NCBI RefSeq assembly: GCF_000745185.1
Contig: NZ_JQNJ01000001.1
Coordinates: 3,020,501 to 3,084,500, forward strand
DNA length: 64,000 nt
Source of the DNA: Muricauda sp. MAR_2010_75
GTDB lineage: Bacteria; Bacteroidota; Bacteroidia; Flavobacteriales; Flavobacteriaceae
Reading direction: 5' to 3'
Shown: in pieces, positions 9,450 to 18,232 of the stretch
Layout of the letters: each line of letters opens with the position of its first letter
How positions within the stretch are numbered: position 1 is the stretch's first letter
Notes under the pieces: model-generated
Databases searched by the model: none
Told to the model about the DNA's origin: nothing
What the model saw: the letters and a program-made list of their open reading frames with translations, nothing else
Position numbers and translations under genes: made by a program

Positions 9450-10631
9450 ATGAAAAATGATAGTGGTTTAATGGAGAAAAAAATAAATGGCGACCTGGAT
9501 GTCGCAGAATTAGCATACGACCTGGAGGTCTCCTCGCCCGGGAGGGTCAACTTAATTGGGGAGCACACAGACTACAATGATGGGTTTGTGCTGCCGGCCG
9601 CCATTGATAAGTCCATTACCATGAGGTTTAGGGTCAATGGCAGTAATACCAGGTGCACCATAAAGAGCAAGGGCTTTGACAGTGTTTTGATCGTTGATTT
9701 TGCCAAATTAGACAAGGGCACTGAAGGTTGGCACAATTATGTGCTGGGCGTTTTAAATGAGATGCAGTTGCTCACAAAGGACCTAAAGGGATTTGACTGT
9801 GAAATGGAGACGGATATACCCGTGGGATCGGGGGTGAGCTCCTCCGCAGCACTGGAATGTGGGCTAGCCTTTGGATTGAATGAGCTTTTCGACTTAGGAC
9901 TTGATCGCTGGCAAATAATCAAACTTGGTCAAAGGGCTGAACATAACTTTGTGGGCACCCAATGCGGTATCATGGATCAGTTTGCTTCCGTTATGGGGCG
10001 AAAAAATCATTCTATGCTACTAGATTGCCAATCACTGGATTTTGAGTACATTCCCACCAAGATGGACCCCTATGTAATCTTGATGCTCAACACCAATGTC
10101 AAACATAATCTTTCCACAAGTGGTTATAATGATAGGAAGGAGGAAAGCTCTTCCGGTCTTAAGATTATTGCCGAACGTTATGGAGTACCCAATTCATTTA
10201 GGGATATAACCATCGACATGATCAACAGCTGCAGGGAGGAACTGGGCGATGTAAGGTACCGAAGGTGCAGTTATGTACTTGAAGAGAACCAAAGGGTCCT
10301 GAAAGCTGTGGAGCACCTGAAGAACAATGATTTAACCAACTTGGGAAAACTTTTATATGAGTCCCACCAGGGGCAGAGCAAAAAATATGAGGTCAGTTGC
10401 CCAGAGCTTGATTTTTTGGTGGATTTCTCAAGGGATTGGAAAGAAGTACTTGGCGCCCGGATGGTAGGAGGCGGTTTTGGCGGATGCACCTTGAACATTA
10501 TCCATAAGGAAGCCGTTGACAGTTTTGTGAGCGCGGTAAGCGAGGCCTACAAAAAGAAATTTTCAATTGAACTTTCACCGTTCCAAACCGTTCCCAGTGA
10601 AGGGACAGCAATCATAAAAAAGCATGGCTGA
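9450..10631 (+). CDS. galK: Galactokinase
   Basis: 393 residues. It phosphorylates alpha-D-galactose to galactose 1-phosphate with ATP, the first committed step of the Leloir pathway, in the cytoplasm. GHMP-kinase motifs are intact: the galactokinase signature GRVNLIGEHTDYNDG (residues 31-45), the phosphate-binding VGSGVSSSAALE, and GGGFGGCTLN near the C-terminus. The length fits the family (380-400). Start 9450 is kept; an in-frame ATG at 9471 is also possible since the family domain only begins near residue 28. It overlaps galT by eight bases, indicating translational coupling. Confidence 0.95.
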   Translation: MKNDSGLMEKKINGDLDVAELAYDLEVSSPGRVNLIGEHTDYNDGFVLPAAIDKSITMRFRVNGSNTRCTIKSKGFDSVLIVDFAKLDKGTEGWHNYVLGVLNEMQLLTKDLKGFDCEMETDIPVGSGVSSSAALECGLAFGLNELFDLGLDRWQIIKLGQRAEHNFVGTQCGIMDQFASVMGRKNHSMLLDCQSLDFEYIPTKMDPYVILMLNTNVKHNLSTSGYNDRKEESSSGLKIIAERYGVPNSFRDITIDMINSCREELGDVRYRRCSYVLEENQRVLKAVEHLKNNDLTNLGKLLYESHQGQSKKYEVSCPELDFLVDFSRDWKEVLGARMVGGGFGGCTLNIIHKEAVDSFVSAVSEAYKKKFSIELSPFQTVPSEGTAIIKKHG

Positions 10632-11676
10632 TAACCAATTGAACCAAATACCGCACCGTAGGTATAATATTCTTACTGGAGAGTGGGTACTGGTTTCGCC
10701 ACACCGCACCAAACGGCCATGGCAGGGCAAACAGGAAAAACTGTCCACCTTGGACAAACCATCCTACGATAAGGAATGTTATCTGTGCCCTGGAAATGTC
10801 AGGGCAGGCGGGCAGGCCAATCCCAATTATGGGGATGTATTCAGTTTTGTCAATGATTTTTCAGCTTTGCTTCCCGATACATCGATGGAGGTATATAACA
10901 AGGGACTTTTAATGGGAAAAAGCGAGGCCGGTATTTGCAAGGTGGTCTGCTTTTCACCCGACCATTCCTTGACACTCCCCCAAATGGAAGTTTCCGCAAT
11001 TGAAAAAGTGGTCTCCCTTTGGCAAAGTGAATATTCAGAATTGGGAAAAGCCCCGGGCATTAATCATATTCAGATCTTTGAGAACAAGGGGGCCATCATG
11101 GGCTGCAGCAACCCCCATCCCCATGGACAGATCTGGGCACAGGGTTCCGTTCCGCGGGAAGTGGAGAAGAAGACCATCCATCAAAAAGAGCATTGGGAAA
11201 AGAACCAAAGGAGCCTTTTGGGGGATTATCTGGAACAAGAACTGGAACTGGGGGAGCGGATAGTCGCGGAGAATGATTATTTTGTGGCACTGGTGCCCTA
11301 TTGGGCGGTATGGCCCTATGAGATGATGATCATTCCCAGAAAACACCATCAGAATATTTCACAAATGAATGGAAAGGAAAAGAGGGATTTTGCAGAGATG
11401 ATAAAAATAGTAACTACCAAGTACGACAATCTCTTTGAGACTTTGTTCCCCTATTCATCGGGGATTCACCAGCGGCCTACAGACGGGGAGGAGCATCCCG
11501 AATGGCATTTTCACATGTCGTTCTACCCACCTTTGTTGCGTTCGGCCACGGTAAAAAAATTCATGGTTGGCTACGAAATGTTCGCCGACCCACAGCGGGA
11601 CATCACCGCTGAACAGGCAGCCATGGCCTTGGCCCAGCTCCCAACGGAACACTATACCAAAATGGAGGGCCATTGA
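10624..11676 (+). CDS. galT: Galactose-1-phosphate uridylyltransferase
   Basis: 350 residues. It exchanges UMP between UDP-glucose and galactose 1-phosphate, giving UDP-galactose and glucose 1-phosphate. The class I active site SNPHPHGQIWA is present, with His165 and His167; the second His is the expected nucleophile. Cys52 and Cys55 (CYLCPG) match the zinc ligand pair of the family. The C-terminal HFHMSFYPPLLRS segment is also typical. It overlaps galK by eight bases. galE, needed to regenerate UDP-glucose, is not in the window. Confidence 0.95.
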   Translation: MADNQLNQIPHRRYNILTGEWVLVSPHRTKRPWQGKQEKLSTLDKPSYDKECYLCPGNVRAGGQANPNYGDVFSFVNDFSALLPDTSMEVYNKGLLMGKSEAGICKVVCFSPDHSLTLPQMEVSAIEKVVSLWQSEYSELGKAPGINHIQIFENKGAIMGCSNPHPHGQIWAQGSVPREVEKKTIHQKEHWEKNQRSLLGDYLEQELELGERIVAENDYFVALVPYWAVWPYEMMIIPRKHHQNISQMNGKEKRDFAEMIKIVTTKYDNLFETLFPYSSGIHQRPTDGEEHPEWHFHMSFYPPLLRSATVKKFMVGYEMFADPQRDITAEQAAMALAQLPTEHYTKMEGH

Positions 11677-11729
11677 AATGGGCGTCGACCAACAAATAAA
11701 AATGAACCGATAACGAACAACCAATAATT

Positions 11730-13391
11730 ATGGAAAGCAGTTTTGAATTTTGGGACTATCTGGTCTTCGTGCTATACGCACTGGTGATATTGACAGTGGG
11801 ACTTTGGGTCTCACGGACCAAGAAGGGGGGTGAGAAGAGCACTGAGGACTATTTTTTGGCAAGCAAGGCGTTGCCGTGGTGGGCCATTGGAGCTTCACTG
11901 ATAGCGGCGAACATTTCAGCGGAACAGTTCATCGGTATGTCGGGTTCAGGTTTTGCCCTTGGGCTGGGGATTGCATCTTATGAATGGATGGGCGCTCTGA
12001 CGCTTCTCATTGTGGGAAAGTATTTCTTGCCCGTATTCATTGAAAAAGAACTGTACACCATCCCGGAATTCATTGAGAAACGCTTTTCTAGCAATCTAAA
12101 ATCTATTTTGGCCGTGTTTTGGGTCTGTCTTTACATTTTTGTGAACCTTACCTCGGTACTGTATCTGGGAGGGCTTGCGCTGGAGACCATTTTGGGTATT
12201 GATATGATCTATGCCATTATTGGTTTGGGCCTTTTCGCAGCAGCTTACTCCCTTTACGGTGGATTGGCTGCAGTTGCTTGGACAGATATTATCCAAGTTG
12301 TGTTCTTGGTTTTAGGCGGCTTGGTCACGACCTATTTGGCATTGGATACCGTCTCGGGCGGACATGGGGTTATGGCCGGCCTCCAAACGGTCTTTGATAC
12401 AGTGCCGGGTCATTTTGATATGATATTGGACAAAACCAATCCTGAATACATCAACCTGCCCGGCATAGGTGTGCTCGTTGGTGGTCTCTGGGTGGCGAAT
12501 CTCTACTACTGGGGGTTCAACCAGTACATCATCCAACGAACGCTTGCTGCCAAATCCCTGAAGGAATCGCAAAAGGGGATATTATTTGCAGCTTTCTTGA
12601 AATTGATCATCCCCTTGATTGTTGTAATCCCTGGAATCGCGGCCTACGTCATCGTCAATGATCCAGGTCTATTATCGGGCCTCGGGGAACAGGGATTGGC
12701 CAACATCCCCTCTTCGGGGGCTTCGGACAAGGCCTACCCATGGTTGATGCAGTTCCTGCCCACAGGACTCAAGGGTGTTGCCATTGCGGCCCTTGCAGCG
12801 GCCATCGTGTCATCATTGGCCTCCATGTTGAATTCCACCTCAACCATCTTCACCATGGACATCTACAAACAACACATAAACTATGGCGCAAGCAATAGGA
12901 AGCTTGTCGGGGTAGGACGGCTCTCAGCAGCGGGTGCACTGATTATTGCCATGGTCGTGGCTCCACTTTTGGGAGGATTGGACCAAGCCTTTCAATTTAT
13001 ACAGGAATATACTGGAGTGGTGAGCCCCGGTATCCTGGCTGTGTTCTTATTGGGACTTTTTTGGAAAAAGACGACCAACAGAGGTGCCATTATTGGGGTT
13101 TTGATCTCCATACCCATCGCCATGTTCTTCAAGGTTGGCCCAAAGGGCTGGGCCGGGGGAAGTGCGCTTGAACCCCTTTTTCCATCTTTGCCATGGATGG
13201 ACCAAATGGGCCTAACCTGTCTTATCACCATGGCGGTCATCATGCTGGCCAGTTATGTACAAACCAATGGCAAGGATGACCCCAAGGGGATAGAACTAAA
13301 AAAGGAAACCTTCAGGACCGGACCGTTGTTCAACATTGTGGCCTTTTGCATCATGATAGTCCTGACGGTCATTTATGCCCTGTTGTGGTAA
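11730..13391 (+). CDS. Sodium/sugar symporter (SSS family)
   Basis: 553 residues with about 14 hydrophobic segments. The sodium:solute symporter pattern is clear: an early DYFLASKALPWWAIG stretch, SLIAANISAEQFIGMSGSG, ASLASMLNSTSTIFTMDIYK and GVVSPGILAVFLLGLFWK. These match SGLT/vSGLT-type galactose or glucose importers. It would carry free galactose across the inner membrane with sodium. It lies 53 bases after galT in the same direction, so uptake, phosphorylation and uridylyl transfer are probably co-expressed. The sugar specificity is inferred from the neighbours. Confidence 0.9.
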   Translation: MESSFEFWDYLVFVLYALVILTVGLWVSRTKKGGEKSTEDYFLASKALPWWAIGASLIAANISAEQFIGMSGSGFALGLGIASYEWMGALTLLIVGKYFLPVFIEKELYTIPEFIEKRFSSNLKSILAVFWVCLYIFVNLTSVLYLGGLALETILGIDMIYAIIGLGLFAAAYSLYGGLAAVAWTDIIQVVFLVLGGLVTTYLALDTVSGGHGVMAGLQTVFDTVPGHFDMILDKTNPEYINLPGIGVLVGGLWVANLYYWGFNQYIIQRTLAAKSLKESQKGILFAAFLKLIIPLIVVIPGIAAYVIVNDPGLLSGLGEQGLANIPSSGASDKAYPWLMQFLPTGLKGVAIAALAAAIVSSLASMLNSTSTIFTMDIYKQHINYGASNRKLVGVGRLSAAGALIIAMVVAPLLGGLDQAFQFIQEYTGVVSPGILAVFLLGLFWKKTTNRGAIIGVLISIPIAMFFKVGPKGWAGGSALEPLFPSLPWMDQMGLTCLITMAVIMLASYVQTNGKDDPKGIELKKETFRTGPLFNIVAFCIMIVLTVIYALLW

Positions 13392-13402
13392 TCAAGGTTC
13401 CA

Positions 13403-13423
13403 TAATCTAGATTAACTAATCTA
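13403..13423. promoter_or_regulatory. Palindrome plus half-repeat upstream of the GntR gene
   Basis: TAATCTAGATTA (13403-13414) is a perfect 12-bp palindrome, followed by a second TAATCTA at 13417-13423. It lies 12 bases after the symporter stop and 66 bases before the GntR start. It could be an operator or part of a weak terminator; nothing beyond symmetry supports either. Confidence 0.3.
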
Positions 13424-13456
13424 TCTCGGAGTGATGCATATTTCATTATTTTTAAA

Positions 13457-13481
13457 TAAATTTGTATGATGTATGACAAAT
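13457..13481 (+). promoter_or_regulatory. TAnnTTTG box overlapping an inverted repeat, candidate autoregulatory site
   Basis: TAAATTTG at 13457-13464 matches the Bacteroidota -7 consensus TAnnTTTG. It overlaps an inverted repeat ATTTGT-N10-ACAAAT (13460-13481) that ends eight bases before the GntR start codon. The arrangement suits repression of the operon by its own GntR regulator. No clear -33 TTTG was found, so the promoter call is tentative. Confidence 0.45.
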
Positions 13482-13488
13482 ATTCTTA

Positions 13489-14220
13489 ATGAATTTGTTT
13501 CAACCCATAGAAAATCGTGGACCCCTTAGCAAACAGGTTGAAGAAGAACTGACCAGAGCAATCAGAAAAGGTCAATATCAGCCCTTGCAGAAGTTACCGA
13601 CTGAGAATGAACTCTGTTCCATTTTTAATGTAAGCAGAACTGTGGTTCGAGAGGCTATCAAAGGATTAAATGCAAAGGGAATTGTAGAAGTGAAAAAGGG
13701 GAGTGGGGCTTATGTTTCTGAGATGAGTATTAAAAATGCCTCCGAAACATTGAACATGTTCTTTAAGTTGTCATCCGATCAAGATGTAATGTTGAGTACC
13801 ATTGATTCGAGGGCTATGATCGAACCGATGATAGCCGCAAAATCAGCCCTCGTTAGAACAGAAGATCATTTGGCTCAATTGCAAGAGAATATTCAAAAGA
13901 TGAAGCAATGCCCTTTGGAAAATAAAAGGAAAGAGGCTGAGCTCGACAACCAATTCCACCGTATCCTACTTGATTGTGTTGACAATCCTGTGTTGCATTT
14001 GTTAGTGGATCCCATATTTAATCTTATGCCAAAATTTAAACTTGGGGTTTTTGCAAAATCCGTTGAGGGGAATCTTGAAAAGGATAAGGAGGAGATGATG
14101 CATTATCATCAATTGATAGCGGATGCAATAATTTCCCAAGATGCGAAAAAAGCTGAGAATTTTATGAGGGAACACTTAAGGATAACCCGTGAGAATTATA
14201 TAAAGGCATTAAAACAATGA
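13489..14220 (+). CDS. GntR/FadR-family transcriptional regulator
   Basis: 243 residues. An N-terminal winged helix-turn-helix (about residues 8-75: LTRAIRKGQYQPLQKLP, then TENELCSIFNVSRTVVREAI and VKKGSGAYVS) is followed by an all-helical FCD-type effector domain. FCD members of this family commonly sense sugar acids. It is the first gene of an operon whose next three genes degrade galactonate, and its stop overlaps the kinase start (ATGA). It is therefore probably the local repressor, released by galactonate or a breakdown product. It is functionally comparable with DgoR of enterobacteria, but orthology is not claimed. Confidence 0.88.
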   Translation: MNLFQPIENRGPLSKQVEEELTRAIRKGQYQPLQKLPTENELCSIFNVSRTVVREAIKGLNAKGIVEVKKGSGAYVSEMSIKNASETLNMFFKLSSDQDVMLSTIDSRAMIEPMIAAKSALVRTEDHLAQLQENIQKMKQCPLENKRKEAELDNQFHRILLDCVDNPVLHLLVDPIFNLMPKFKLGVFAKSVEGNLEKDKEEMMHYHQLIADAIISQDAKKAENFMREHLRITRENYIKALKQ

Positions 14221-15227
14221 TGGAATTTGTCACCTTTGGGGAAATCATGTTAAGACTAACACCCTCGCAAAAGGGGGGTAAATTGTTACTTGCTCAAGAG
14301 TTTGCCTTGGGATACGCAGGAGCAGAATCCAATGTGGCGGTTTCCCTATCCTTTTTGGGAAATAAGGTTTCCTTTGCGAGCAAAGTGCCCAATAATCCCA
14401 TGGGTAAGGCCGCTTTATTGGGACTTAATCAATTTGGGGTTTCCACCGATAATGTTTTGCTTGGAGGCCATAGAATGGGAACCTACTTTATAGAGTTGGG
14501 TGCATCAATCCGGCCATCGCGGGTGGTGTATGATAGAGAGGGTTCCGCAATAAGTCAAATGGAATCTGGAGAATTGGATTGGGATGCTATTTTACAAAAT
14601 ACGAAATGGCTTCATCTTTCCGGAATTACGCCAGCCTTGTCCGATCAATGTGCCAAAGAGTCAATTTTGGCTGCGGAAACCGCTAAAAAATATGGTGTTA
14701 AGGTCAGTTTTGATTTAAACTTTAGAAGGACATTATGGCCTAATGGGAAAACGGCTCGGGACATATTTGATGCCATAATAGCAAACTCAGATGTGATTTT
14801 TGGCAACTTGGGTGCCTTGGATGATGTATATGATTTAAAATTTTCAGGAAAGGATGGAATGGAGCGAACAGAAAGGGCAATGTTAAAGGCAAGTAACCTT
14901 TTCGGGGTAAAAAATCTGGCTTTTACCATACGGGAACATCGCTCCGCTTCGCAAAATAAGCTTCAAGGTGCAGCACTTAAGGACAATGAAACCTTCTTTT
15001 CAAAGCCTTATGAGATTCAAGTAGAAGATCGCTTTGGTACAGGGGATGCCTTTGCGGCGGCCTATCTTCACTCTTTGAACAAGGGATGGGAAGTAGAGAA
15101 GGCAGTAGAATTTGCTACAGCTGCCTTTGCGCTCAAGCATACCATAAACGGGGATTTGCATACCAGCACGGAGGAAGAAATTCTTTCGGTGGTGGATGGA
15201 AATCTATCAGGACATGTGATACGATGA
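14217..15227 (+). CDS. kdgK: PfkB-family sugar kinase, probable 2-dehydro-3-deoxy-galactonate/gluconate kinase
   Basis: 336 residues of the ribokinase/PfkB fold. The FGEIMLRLTP opening and YAGAESNVAVSLSFLG are typical of KdgK. The C-terminal signature GTGDAFAAAYLH carries the catalytic base Asp277. It would phosphorylate the 2-keto-3-deoxy sugar acid produced by the dehydratase, for the aldolase to cleave. Next to a galactonate dehydratase, the likely substrate is KDGal, a role filled in E. coli by the unrelated DgoK. The symbol reflects the family, not a proven substrate. It is coupled to both neighbours by 4-bp overlaps. Confidence 0.82.
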   Translation: MMEFVTFGEIMLRLTPSQKGGKLLLAQEFALGYAGAESNVAVSLSFLGNKVSFASKVPNNPMGKAALLGLNQFGVSTDNVLLGGHRMGTYFIELGASIRPSRVVYDREGSAISQMESGELDWDAILQNTKWLHLSGITPALSDQCAKESILAAETAKKYGVKVSFDLNFRRTLWPNGKTARDIFDAIIANSDVIFGNLGALDDVYDLKFSGKDGMERTERAMLKASNLFGVKNLAFTIREHRSASQNKLQGAALKDNETFFSKPYEIQVEDRFGTGDAFAAAYLHSLNKGWEVEKAVEFATAAFALKHTINGDLHTSTEEEILSVVDGNLSGHVIR

Positions 15228-15856
15228 AGAAAGAAAAAATACTATATAGACTCTTGGAGGAAAAAATCATTTCAATTGTTCGCCTTAAAAATGGCGAAAT
15301 GACAGCTAGTGTCATTGACCACCTCATACAAGGGGGAATCAAGACACTTGAAGTTACCTCCAATACACCAAATTTTGATGTTGAAATTAGAAAAGCACGG
15401 AAGAAATACCCAGATATCTTAATTGGGGCCGGTACAATCACCAACCAAAGCCAAGCATTTAAAGCAATTGAAGCCGGGTCTCAATTTTTGGTTACGCCCA
15501 ATACCAATAAAGCCGTAGTGGATGTGGCAAAAAAGGCTGATATACCAGTGGTCATGGGAGCTTTGACCCCAACCGAGATAGCCAATGCTATTGATTTTGG
15601 GGCCGATATCATCAAACTTTTCCCGGCAAATCAGTTTGGTACGGGCTATTTTAAATCTTTGAAAGGTCCCTTTTCCAGTACTAATTTTTTTGCTGTTGGT
15701 GGTATAGGGATTGCCAATATCGGCGATTGGTTTGAATCAGGGATTGATGGTGTTGGCATTGGAAGTACGTTGGTTCCATCAGAAGTTGCAACGAAAGAAG
15801 ATTTGAATGCGATCAAAATTAGTGCATCAAAGTTTGTGGAACGTCTAAAAAGCTAA
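15224..15856 (+). CDS. eda: KDPG/KDPGal-type class I aldolase
   Basis: 210 residues from the ATG at 15224, which overlaps the kinase stop. A longer reading from 15086 lies inside the kinase gene and is not credible. It cleaves a 2-dehydro-3-deoxy-6-phospho-sugar acid to pyruvate and glyceraldehyde 3-phosphate. Schiff-base Lys131 is in DIIKLFPANQ, with Glu43 in TLEVTSNTP and the GAGTI motif near residue 69. Length and motifs fit Eda/DgoA aldolases. With a galactonate dehydratase beside it, the galacto-form is the probable physiological substrate. Confidence 0.9.
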   Translation: MKKEKILYRLLEEKIISIVRLKNGEMTASVIDHLIQGGIKTLEVTSNTPNFDVEIRKARKKYPDILIGAGTITNQSQAFKAIEAGSQFLVTPNTNKAVVDVAKKADIPVVMGALTPTEIANAIDFGADIIKLFPANQFGTGYFKSLKGPFSSTNFFAVGGIGIANIGDWFESGIDGVGIGSTLVPSEVATKEDLNAIKISASKFVERLKS

Positions 15857-15857
15857 A

Positions 15858-17015
15858 ATGGGTCAGTTACAGATTGAAAATATTGAACTGTTCAAGGTGC
15901 CACCAAGATGGTTGTTCCTTAAAATAACCACCAAGGAAGGCATAATTGGATGGGGTGAACCAGTTGTGGAAGGAAAAGCGGATACGGTTGCTGCATGTGT
16001 GCAGGAACTTTCTAAACATTTCATTGGTAGATCAGCAAATGACATTGAAGATATATGGCAAATCATATACCGCGGAGGCTTTTATAGAGGAGGTCCCATA
16101 TTGATGAGCGCTTTGGCTGGAATTGATCAAGCACTTTGGGATATCAAGGGAAAATCTTTGGGTGTTCCAGTCCATGAATTGCTGGGCGGAGCGGTCAGAA
16201 AGAAAATGAAAATGTACTGCTGGATCGGTGGTGATACCCCAGATGTGGTCATTGAACAAGCCCAGTCCAAGGTAAAAGAGGGGTATACGGCGGTAAAAAT
16301 GAACGCCACAGGTGCAATGGAGTGGATTGATTCCACAAAAAAAATAAAAAGCGTGACCAAGAACATCCAATTGCTCAGAGAGGAATTTGGGGATGACTTG
16401 GATATTGGACTTGATTTCCATGGGAGGGTGCACAAAGGGATGATGAAGAGACTCATCTCAGAATTGGAACCCTATAGCCCCATGTTTATTGAAGAGCCCA
16501 TACTGGGAGAAAACAACGGTGTTCTTGAGCATGTGTATTCCTTTACATCCATTCCCATTGCCACGGGAGAACGTATGTTCTCCAGATGGGATTTTAAGGA
16601 ACTACTGCACAGGGGTGTTGTTGATATCGTACAGCCCGATCTTAGTCATGCAGGTGGTATATCTGAAGTACGAAGGATTGCGGCCATGGCTGAAGCGTAT
16701 GATGTGGCTTTGGCGCCGCATTGCCCATTGGGTCCGATTTCATTGGCGTCGGCTTTACAAATTGATTTTACATGCATAAATGCCTTTATTCAAGAAAGCA
16801 GCCTGGGCATTCATTATAATGAGGGATATGACCTATTGGACTATATGGAGAACCCAGAAGTTTTTGACATGGAGGATGGCTACATTTCACTTTTAAAAGA
16901 ACCGGGACTGGGTGTGCGCATTGATGAAGAAAAACTTAGGAGCGCCGTGAACGAGGGCCATCAATGGAGCAACCCAATTTGGAGGAACCAAGATGGTAGT
17001 CTTGCTGAATGGTAG
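15858..17015 (+). CDS. dgoD: D-galactonate dehydratase (enolase superfamily)
   Basis: 385 residues, close to the length of E. coli DgoD. It removes water from D-galactonate to give 2-dehydro-3-deoxy-galactonate. Signatures agree with DgoD along the whole length: FYRGGPILMSALAGIDQALW, the Mg-ligand/His segment GLDFHGRVHKG, FIEEPIL, TGERMFSRWDFK, QPDLSHAGGISE and APHCPLGPISLASALQ. The ending NPIWRNQDGSLAEW also matches. It starts one base after the aldolase stop and closes the regulator-kinase-aldolase-dehydratase operon. The source of galactonate (oxidation of galactose or release from a polymer) is not encoded in the window. Confidence 0.93.
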   Translation: MGQLQIENIELFKVPPRWLFLKITTKEGIIGWGEPVVEGKADTVAACVQELSKHFIGRSANDIEDIWQIIYRGGFYRGGPILMSALAGIDQALWDIKGKSLGVPVHELLGGAVRKKMKMYCWIGGDTPDVVIEQAQSKVKEGYTAVKMNATGAMEWIDSTKKIKSVTKNIQLLREEFGDDLDIGLDFHGRVHKGMMKRLISELEPYSPMFIEEPILGENNGVLEHVYSFTSIPIATGERMFSRWDFKELLHRGVVDIVQPDLSHAGGISEVRRIAAMAEAYDVALAPHCPLGPISLASALQIDFTCINAFIQESSLGIHYNEGYDLLDYMENPEVFDMEDGYISLLKEPGLGVRIDEEKLRSAVNEGHQWSNPIWRNQDGSLAEW

Positions 17016-17099
17016 AACCTGGACTCTACCAACATTAAGGGCATTAAAATGTATTTCCACAATGGGACAACCGCTATATTTTGAGTGGTCTCCTTGTTC

Positions 17100-18197
17100 T
17101 TAATTAGGTGACAGTACAGTTCTAAACCCCAAATGTTCCATTCCCGAATCTGGACTGGTGGCCATTCTTGCTGAGATTCGATAACTGGCACAATATGAAG
17201 CACTGCATAGGAAAGACCCTCCCTTGATGATTTTTTCTTCTGCATACGGATTGGAGGGATTAAATGCCTTGGCAGCTCCTTTTGGATTTTGCACAACCTC
17301 ATTTTTATCAGCGAGTTCATTATAATAATTGGTGTTGTACCAATCATTAGTCCATTCCCATACATTGCCGGCCATATCATAGAGTCCAAAGTTGTTTTTG
17401 GAGTAGCTCATCACGGGAGCCCTACGTTCAAAACCGTCTTCCATAGTATTTTCCACAGGAAACTCACCTTCCCACGAATTGGCATGGGAACTTAACTCAC
17501 CAATATCATTTCCCCAGAAGAACAGGTCGTCTTTTCTCCCGGCCCGTGCCGCATATTCCCATTCAGCCTCGGTAGGTAGTCTCTTTCCAGCCCATTTACA
17601 ATAGGCAAGTGCATCTTCGAGTGCAATATGTACCACAGGTTGGTTTTCTTTATCTTTTATAGTGCTCTCCGGTCCATTTGGATGCTTCCAGTTGGCACCG
17701 ATTTTCCATTCCCACCATTGCGAATAATCATATAGGTTGGGAACGCTGGATTTGGTCTTTTTGAAAACCAATGAACCCGGTTGCAAAATGGAATCATGGG
17801 GTTTGGGTGTACCTTTGGGCAACTGCTTTTTCATTTCCTCCCAATCAATCTCCCTTTCCGCTACGGTGATATATCCCGTTTCTTCCACAAATTGGGCAAA
17901 TTGGGCATTGGTCACTTCATGGATGTCCATAAAAAATCCATCGACATGGACCTTATGGGCAGGTCTTTCATGCATCATGGCCATTTTATCCTGTGACACA
18001 GCCCCTTGCATAAATTCCCCGCCAGAAATCCAGATCATTCCTTCTGGAGTTTCCATTGGAGGTTCTTCCACATTATTGGTATGGTCCTTAAGCTGAACTT
18101 CAGTATCATCCACATTGTCTTGCGAAGTATTTTTGGCTTTGTTTCTACAGCTTGCCAATACAATCACGGCCAATAAAAAGAAAAGGGTTCTTTTCAT
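17100..18197 (-). CDS. Formylglycine-generating enzyme family lipoprotein (sulfatase-modifying)
   Basis: 365 residues with a lipoprotein signal (lipobox LASC, Cys17). The FGE-sulfatase domain starts with GGEFMQG near residue 59 and includes DIHEVTNAQF, RLPTEAEWEYAARAG, MAGNVWEWTNDWY and the closing GFRTVL. Both copper-binding/redox cysteines of true aerobic formylglycine-generating enzymes are present (Cys331 and Cys336 in CSASYCASYR), so it is not a degenerate relative. It should convert the sulfatase active-site cysteine to formylglycine, here in the periplasm or at the outer membrane. No sulfatase is adjacent; the only one in the window is at 43674. It lies 35 bases after the haloperoxidase-like gene in the same direction. 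Confidence 0.85.
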   Translation of the reverse strand: MKRTLFFLLAVIVLASCRNKAKNTSQDNVDDTEVQLKDHTNNVEEPPMETPEGMIWISGGEFMQGAVSQDKMAMMHERPAHKVHVDGFFMDIHEVTNAQFAQFVEETGYITVAEREIDWEEMKKQLPKGTPKPHDSILQPGSLVFKKTKSSVPNLYDYSQWWEWKIGANWKHPNGPESTIKDKENQPVVHIALEDALAYCKWAGKRLPTEAEWEYAARAGRKDDLFFWGNDIGELSSHANSWEGEFPVENTMEDGFERRAPVMSYSKNNFGLYDMAGNVWEWTNDWYNTNYYNELADKNEVVQNPKGAAKAFNPSNPYAEEKIIKGGSFLCSASYCASYRISARMATSPDSGMEHLGFRTVLSPN

Positions 18198-18232
18198 AAG
18201 TGTTCAATAGTATGAGAGGAATCAATTGGCTA

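Noticed and set aside
17011..17030. GGTAGA/TCTACC inverted repeat across the dgoD stop codon
   Set aside because: Only six base pairs, no T-run, and overlap with coding sequence; too weak to call a terminator.
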